Assembly (NCBI RefSeq): GCF_016905445.1
Contig: NZ_JAFEXF010000011.1
Location: 1 to 64,000 of the forward strand
Reading direction: 5' to 3'
DNA from: Streptomyces sp. G44
Lineage (GTDB): Bacteria > Actinomycetota > Actinomycetes > Streptomycetales > Streptomycetaceae
DNA length: 64,000 nt
Shown here: positions 60,795-64,000 of the stretch, piece by piece
Numbering within the stretch: the stretch's first letter is position 1
How the letters are laid out: each line of letters opens with the position of its first letter
The notes under the pieces: generated by a model
The model's database searches: none
Seen by the model: the letters and a program-made list of their open reading frames with translations, nothing else
Told to the model about the DNA's origin: nothing
Position numbers and translations under genes: made by a program

Positions 60795-62246
60795 CTACTT
60801 CCCCAGTACCGCGCCGTACTGCGTCACACCCGAGAGCCCCAGCTTGCCCGGCGTCACCGAGGTGACCGGCGGGTTCGGGCCGTCCTTCGGGGTCCGGGCG
60901 TACCAGACGCCGCCCTTGCCGTCCTCGCCGGGCGCGCCGACCGCGAGGTCCGGGTAGCCGTCGCCGTTGTAGTCGCCGGTGCTGACGTCCGCGCCGAGGC
61001 GGTCGTCGGCCTCGGCCGTGCCCGCCACGTCCGTGGAGTCCTGGTTGAAGGAGGGACCCACGAGCGGCTCACCGGTGCCGGGTGAGGCGAGGACCCAGTA
61101 GGCGCCCGCGTTCTTCGCGGTGCCGATGGCCTCCGTGTCGGCGCCGACGATCAGCTCGCCGATGCCGTCCTGGTCGGCGTCGGCGGACGCGAGGTGGGCG
61201 CCGAAGTTGTCGTCGGCCTCCGCGTCACCGGCGACCGAGGGGCTGTCCTGCGTGGTGCAGGAGCCGCCGCCGTCGCCGAGCCTGCCGTCCTTCTTGTTGT
61301 AGACGGTGAGGACGGCGCCGCCGAGCCGGTCCTCGCAGGCGGTCCCGTCGGCCTCGGGGTTGGGCTGGACGTTGCCGATGGCGAGGTCGGTGGAGCCGTC
61401 GCCGTCGAAGTCGCCGGCGGCGAGGGCGGTGCTGGTGGTGTCACCGGTGCTCCAGAGCGACGTCCACTCGCCGGACGCCCGGCTGAGCACCCTGGTGCCC
61501 TTGGTCTCCATGCCGCTGTACGCCAGGGCGATGTCGTCGCCGCCGTCGCCGTCGAAGTCGCCGCTGGTGACGACGGTCGGGCCGGCGAAGTGCCAGCCCT
61601 CGATGCGGGACAGGGTGGCGGGCGAGTCCGCCGTGAACGGACCCGGCCGCATCGCGAGTCGGCTGGTCTCGTCGCCGTGGGTGTTGAGGGCGATGTCCTT
61701 GTCGCCGTCCTTGTCGAAGTCGCCGGTGGTGAGGAGCCTGCCGAAGCCGCGGGACTCGTCGTTCCCGGAGGCCGCGGTGAAGCCGCCCTTGAAGCCGCTC
61801 GCGGAGCCCCACACGATCGCGACGCTGCCCGCGTCCAGGGCCGTGCCCATGTCCTCGCCGGGGGCGCCGACGACCAGGTCGGCGTAGCCGTCGCCGTTCA
61901 TGTCTTTCGAGTCGACGGCCTTGCCGAACGTGTCGCCCGCCTCGGCGGTGCCGGGCACGCCCGCGGTGGTCTGGCTGACCGTCGTCGAGCCGTGGGCGCC
62001 GAGGCCGTTCGCGCCGCCCCAGACCACATTGACGTAGCCGGCCTTGGCCTGGCCGCCGACGGTGGCGCCGGGCACGCCGACCGCGAGGTCCGCGTAGCCG
62101 TCGCCGTTGTAGTCCGTCCGCGGCTTCGCGGGGGCGGCGGCCGCGCTGCCCGCTGTCAGGCCGGTCAGGCCGAGGGTGGTGGCGGCGCAGAGGGCGCCCG
62201 CCGCGAGGAGCTTGTTGCGCGTGGACGTGCGCACGTACTGAGTCAC
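60795..62246 (-). CDS. Secreted FG-GAP propeller protein
   Basis: A 483-aa exported paralogue. GTG 62246 follows GGAGACC and opens a signal peptide (NKLLAAGALCAATTLGLTGL, AAAAPAK cleavage). Seven loops: TDYNGDGYADLAVG, KDMNGDGYADLVVGAPGE, GDFDKDGDKDIALN, GDFDGDGGDDIALAYSG, GDFDGDGSTDLAIGN, ADADQDGIGELIVG and GDYNGDGYPDLAVGAPGE. A likely disulfide pair lies in the fifth blade region (GTACEDRLGG and GGGSCTTQD). It is 99 bp after the next FG-GAP gene and lacks its own ACAACC promoter, so it is probably its operon partner. Confidence 0.92.
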   Translation of the reverse strand: MTQYVRTSTRNKLLAAGALCAATTLGLTGLTAGSAAAAPAKPRTDYNGDGYADLAVGVPGATVGGQAKAGYVNVVWGGANGLGAHGSTTVSQTTAGVPGTAEAGDTFGKAVDSKDMNGDGYADLVVGAPGEDMGTALDAGSVAIVWGSASGFKGGFTAASGNDESRGFGRLLTTGDFDKDGDKDIALNTHGDETSRLAMRPGPFTADSPATLSRIEGWHFAGPTVVTSGDFDGDGGDDIALAYSGMETKGTRVLSRASGEWTSLWSTGDTTSTALAAGDFDGDGSTDLAIGNVQPNPEADGTACEDRLGGAVLTVYNKKDGRLGDGGGSCTTQDSPSVAGDAEADDNFGAHLASADADQDGIGELIVGADTEAIGTAKNAGAYWVLASPGTGEPLVGPSFNQDSTDVAGTAEADDRLGADVSTGDYNGDGYPDLAVGAPGEDGKGGVWYARTPKDGPNPPVTSVTPGKLGLSGVTQYGAVLGK

Positions 62247-62262
62247 TGAGAGGTCTCCAGCT

Positions 62263-62340
62263 GAGTGAGAGGCGAAGGCGAGTGAGAGGCAAGGCGAGTG
62301 AGAGGCGAAGGCGGGGACGAGGCGAAGGCGGGGGAGAGGG
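62263..62340. repeat. 16-17-bp tandem repeats between FG-GAP genes
   Basis: About five imperfect units of GAGTGAGAGGCGAAGGC (two exact copies, one missing G, then GGGGACGAGGCGAAGGC and a worn unit). They fill the 99-bp gap between two co-directional genes. Confidence 0.8.
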
Positions 62341-62345
62341 GAGCG

Positions 62346-63728
62346 TCAGCGCAGTGTGCGGCCGAAGCCCGCGTCCACGCCGCCGACGCCGAAGTCCCCG
62401 CCGTTGAAGGAGGCGGCGTACGACGAGGTCAGCCCCGTCGGCGTGCCCCGCAGGACCCAGACGGCGCCGACGTCCCGGGTCGTGCCGATGTCCTCGCCGG
62501 TGGCGCCGGTGGCCAGGTCCGCGCGGCCGTTCTTGTTGATGTCCTTGAGGCGTACGGACGTACCGAAGCGGTCGTCCGGCTCGGCGGCGCCGGGCACGCC
62601 CGCGGTCTCCTGGTGCCAGGCCCTGCCCGAGGTGAAGGAGCCGCCGGAGTTCTTCAGCAGAGTGACGCTGCCGGTGCCCGGCACCCCGTCGACGTCCTCG
62701 CCGGGCGCGCCCACCGCGAGGTCGGGCACGCCGTCGCCGGTCACGTCACCCGCCGAGACGGACGCGCCGAAGCCGTCGCCCGCCTCATCGGTGCCGGGGA
62801 CGCCCGGACTGTCCTGGTGGTACGTCACCGGAGCGCCGAACGCGCGCTCGCCACCGAACCGCACGGTGACCGAACCGCCGGTACCGGCACGGGAGTTGCC
62901 GGTGATCAGGTCGTCGAAGCCGTCGCCGTCGAGGTCAGCGGCGGTGGCCGTGTCGCGCGTGGCGGTCGGGTCGTCGCCCTCGGCGAGGACCTGGGCCCCG
63001 GAGCCGTGGCCGTCCGCGCCGCCGCTCAGGTGGGCGGTCCAGGCGCCGCCGTCCGCGCGCTCGCCGAACACGACGATGTCGGGGTCCCGGTGCAGGAAGC
63101 CGCCGGCGACCATGCCCTCCAGGCGGACGCCCTCGGGGAAGAAGCCGGCCGCCAGGCCGAACGGCCGGTCGAAGTCGCCGCCGTCGCCGTAGTACCACCA
63201 GTTGTCACCGCTGACCACGGCCAGCTGCGCGTAACCGTCGCCGTCGACGTCGGCCCAGGTGGTGGCCTCGCCGAAGCGGCCCGCGGTGTCGGCGGGGGAG
63301 TGCACGACACGGCCCCCGGAGGCGAAGCCGCCCTTGCCGCCCCAGACGACCGTCACCGCGCCGGAGGGCCTGCCCTCGGCCTTCTCGCCCGGGGCGCCGA
63401 CGATCAGGTCGGCGTAGCCGTCCCGGTTCACGTCCCCGGTGGTGACGTTCTCGCCGAACTCGTCCTCGGCCTCGGTCACGCCGGGCATCCCGGTGGAGTC
63501 CTGGGTGAGGGTGGTGGCCCGCGCGGCGTCCACGCCGGAGGCCGAACCGTAGGTGACCGTCACGGAGTTGGTGCGCGGCGAGCCGATCGCGAGGTCCCGG
63601 TAGCCGTCGCCGTTGAAGTCGTCCTTCAGGGCGGAGGCGGCGCTCGCCGGACCCGCCAGCGGCAGGGTCAGACCCGTCACCGCGAGGGCCGCGGCGGTGG
63701 CGGCGACCGCCAGGTTTCTTACGCGCAC
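62346..63728 (-). CDS. Secreted FG-GAP propeller protein
   Basis: A 460-aa exported paralogue. GTG 63728 is set by a GGGAG site; the ATG two bases upstream is out of frame and stops at once. The signal peptide is RNLAVAATAAALAVTGLTLP. FG-GAP loops are DDFNGDGYRDLAIGSP, GDVNRDGYADLIVGAPGE, ADVDGDGYAQLAVVSG, ADLDGDGFDDLITGN, GDVTGDGVPDLAVGAPGE and KDINKNGRADLATGATGE; one blade (GGFLHRDPDIVVFGE) has lost its calcium ligands. Its first and last blades are closest to the protein at 44264, which suggests a recent duplication. Confidence 0.92.
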   Translation of the reverse strand: MRVRNLAVAATAAALAVTGLTLPLAGPASAASALKDDFNGDGYRDLAIGSPRTNSVTVTYGSASGVDAARATTLTQDSTGMPGVTEAEDEFGENVTTGDVNRDGYADLIVGAPGEKAEGRPSGAVTVVWGGKGGFASGGRVVHSPADTAGRFGEATTWADVDGDGYAQLAVVSGDNWWYYGDGGDFDRPFGLAAGFFPEGVRLEGMVAGGFLHRDPDIVVFGERADGGAWTAHLSGGADGHGSGAQVLAEGDDPTATRDTATAADLDGDGFDDLITGNSRAGTGGSVTVRFGGERAFGAPVTYHQDSPGVPGTDEAGDGFGASVSAGDVTGDGVPDLAVGAPGEDVDGVPGTGSVTLLKNSGGSFTSGRAWHQETAGVPGAAEPDDRFGTSVRLKDINKNGRADLATGATGEDIGTTRDVGAVWVLRGTPTGLTSSYAASFNGGDFGVGGVDAGFGRTLR

Positions 63729-63809
63729 ATGAACTCCCGGAAGTGGTGCGGGCCAGGACGACCGCGGGCTCGGAGTGAACCTTTGGGCAAGGCTTAGGGT
63801 TCCGGGTGT

Positions 63810-63837
63810 GTGACTCATGAGGCGTACGAAGGGTTGT
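63810..63837 (-). promoter_or_regulatory. ECF-sigma-like promoter of the 62346-60795 unit
   Basis: Minus strand: -35 ACAACC (63837-63832), 16-bp spacer, -10 AGTCAC (63815-63810). The -35 context CGCACAACCCTTCGTACG matches the promoter at 45785-45812 at 16 of 18 positions. Confidence 0.6.
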
Positions 63838-63895
63838 GCGCCGGAAGCGGCACGGTGGCCCCCAGGTGAACGGGCGGCTGACACACGGACCCCCC

Positions 63896-64000
63896 TCAGC
63901 GGCGGCCGACCCGCACCCTCCTCGGCGGCGGCCGACCCGCACCCCCACGTCGGAGCGGACGATCACGTCCCGGCGGCTGTCGCCGTCGAAGCCGCCCGGC
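63896..64000 (-). pseudogene. C-terminal end of another FG-GAP-like gene, possibly frameshifted
   Basis: From the right edge one minus-strand frame reads GGFDGDSRRDVIVRSDVGVR, a typical FG-GAP/VCBS last repeat, then VGRR. In this frame the stop is missing. A 20-bp direct repeat (63899-63918 and 63925-63944, 26-bp offset) follows, and the TGA after its second copy (63896-63898) is in another frame. It looks as if a duplication moved the stop out of frame. Most of the gene is beyond the window, so whether it is intact is unknown. Confidence 0.4.

Overview
The window is high-GC, gene-dense DNA of a Streptomyces-type actinomycete. The evidence is the codon use, the many GTG and TTG starts, the secreted K15-like DD-peptidase, snapalysin, a PhoX with PHO boxes, an XRE/DUF397/ATPase regulatory set, and a pSAM2-type integrative element. 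No rRNA genes or CRISPR arrays were seen. There is one complete tRNA gene, tRNA-Gly(CCC).

Region 1 (1-24 kb) is mostly housekeeping. It holds the 3' end of a 2-oxo-acid dehydrogenase E2 gene, a DD-peptidase, a GntR-MFS operon, a mycothiol-dependent-isomerase-like protein, a nitrilase-family amidohydrolase, an M18 aminopeptidase and an acyl-CoA dehydrogenase. These are followed by SseB, a secreted GDPD, pirin, an AI-2E transporter, a SpoIIE-type phosphatase, aspS, a TetR regulator with a 13-bp operator palindrome, metG and a vWA protein. Two gene remnants lie between the TetR gene and metG.

Region 2 (24-44 kb) is rich in secreted, membrane and regulatory genes. It holds a Tat-exported PhoX behind TTCACCC repeats, a LysR/snapalysin divergent pair with a T-N11-A palindrome, a FUSC-type permease, an endonuclease/exonuclease/phosphatase-fold protein and a 75-bp tandem repeat array at the 3' end of a membrane-protein gene. 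It also has a DrrAB-type ABC exporter, two SGNH hydrolases, a second LysR gene and the ATPase/XRE/DUF397 set. The region ends with a quinone-reductase/XRE divergent pair and a Uma2 remnant.

Region 3 (45.94-56.10 kb) is a complete-looking actinomycete integrative and conjugative element (AICE). It is bounded by 71-bp direct repeats that overlap the 3' half of tRNA-Gly(CCC). The right arm carries rep, xis and int, and small Spd/transfer proteins and an FtsK-like Tra lie to its left. A KorSA-like GntR repressor, a Pif-like Nudix protein, an ATPase-fold protein and two unexplained AT-richer genes next to attL complete the element. At least five copies of a TAGACGAGT-type box mark the probable GntR regulon. 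The rep gene has ATT where ATG is expected.

Region 4 (56-64 kb) returns to the chromosome. It has a small zinc-ribbon-like protein, dcd, a phosphoribosyltransferase, a Yip1-type membrane protein and three secreted seven-repeat FG-GAP propeller proteins, with the edge of a possible further one. A fourth FG-GAP gene sits just left of the AICE. The three FG-GAP transcription units share an ECF-sigma-like promoter (-35 ACAACC, 16-bp spacer, -10 nGTC). This suggests a co-regulated envelope-protein family that the element's insertion has split.
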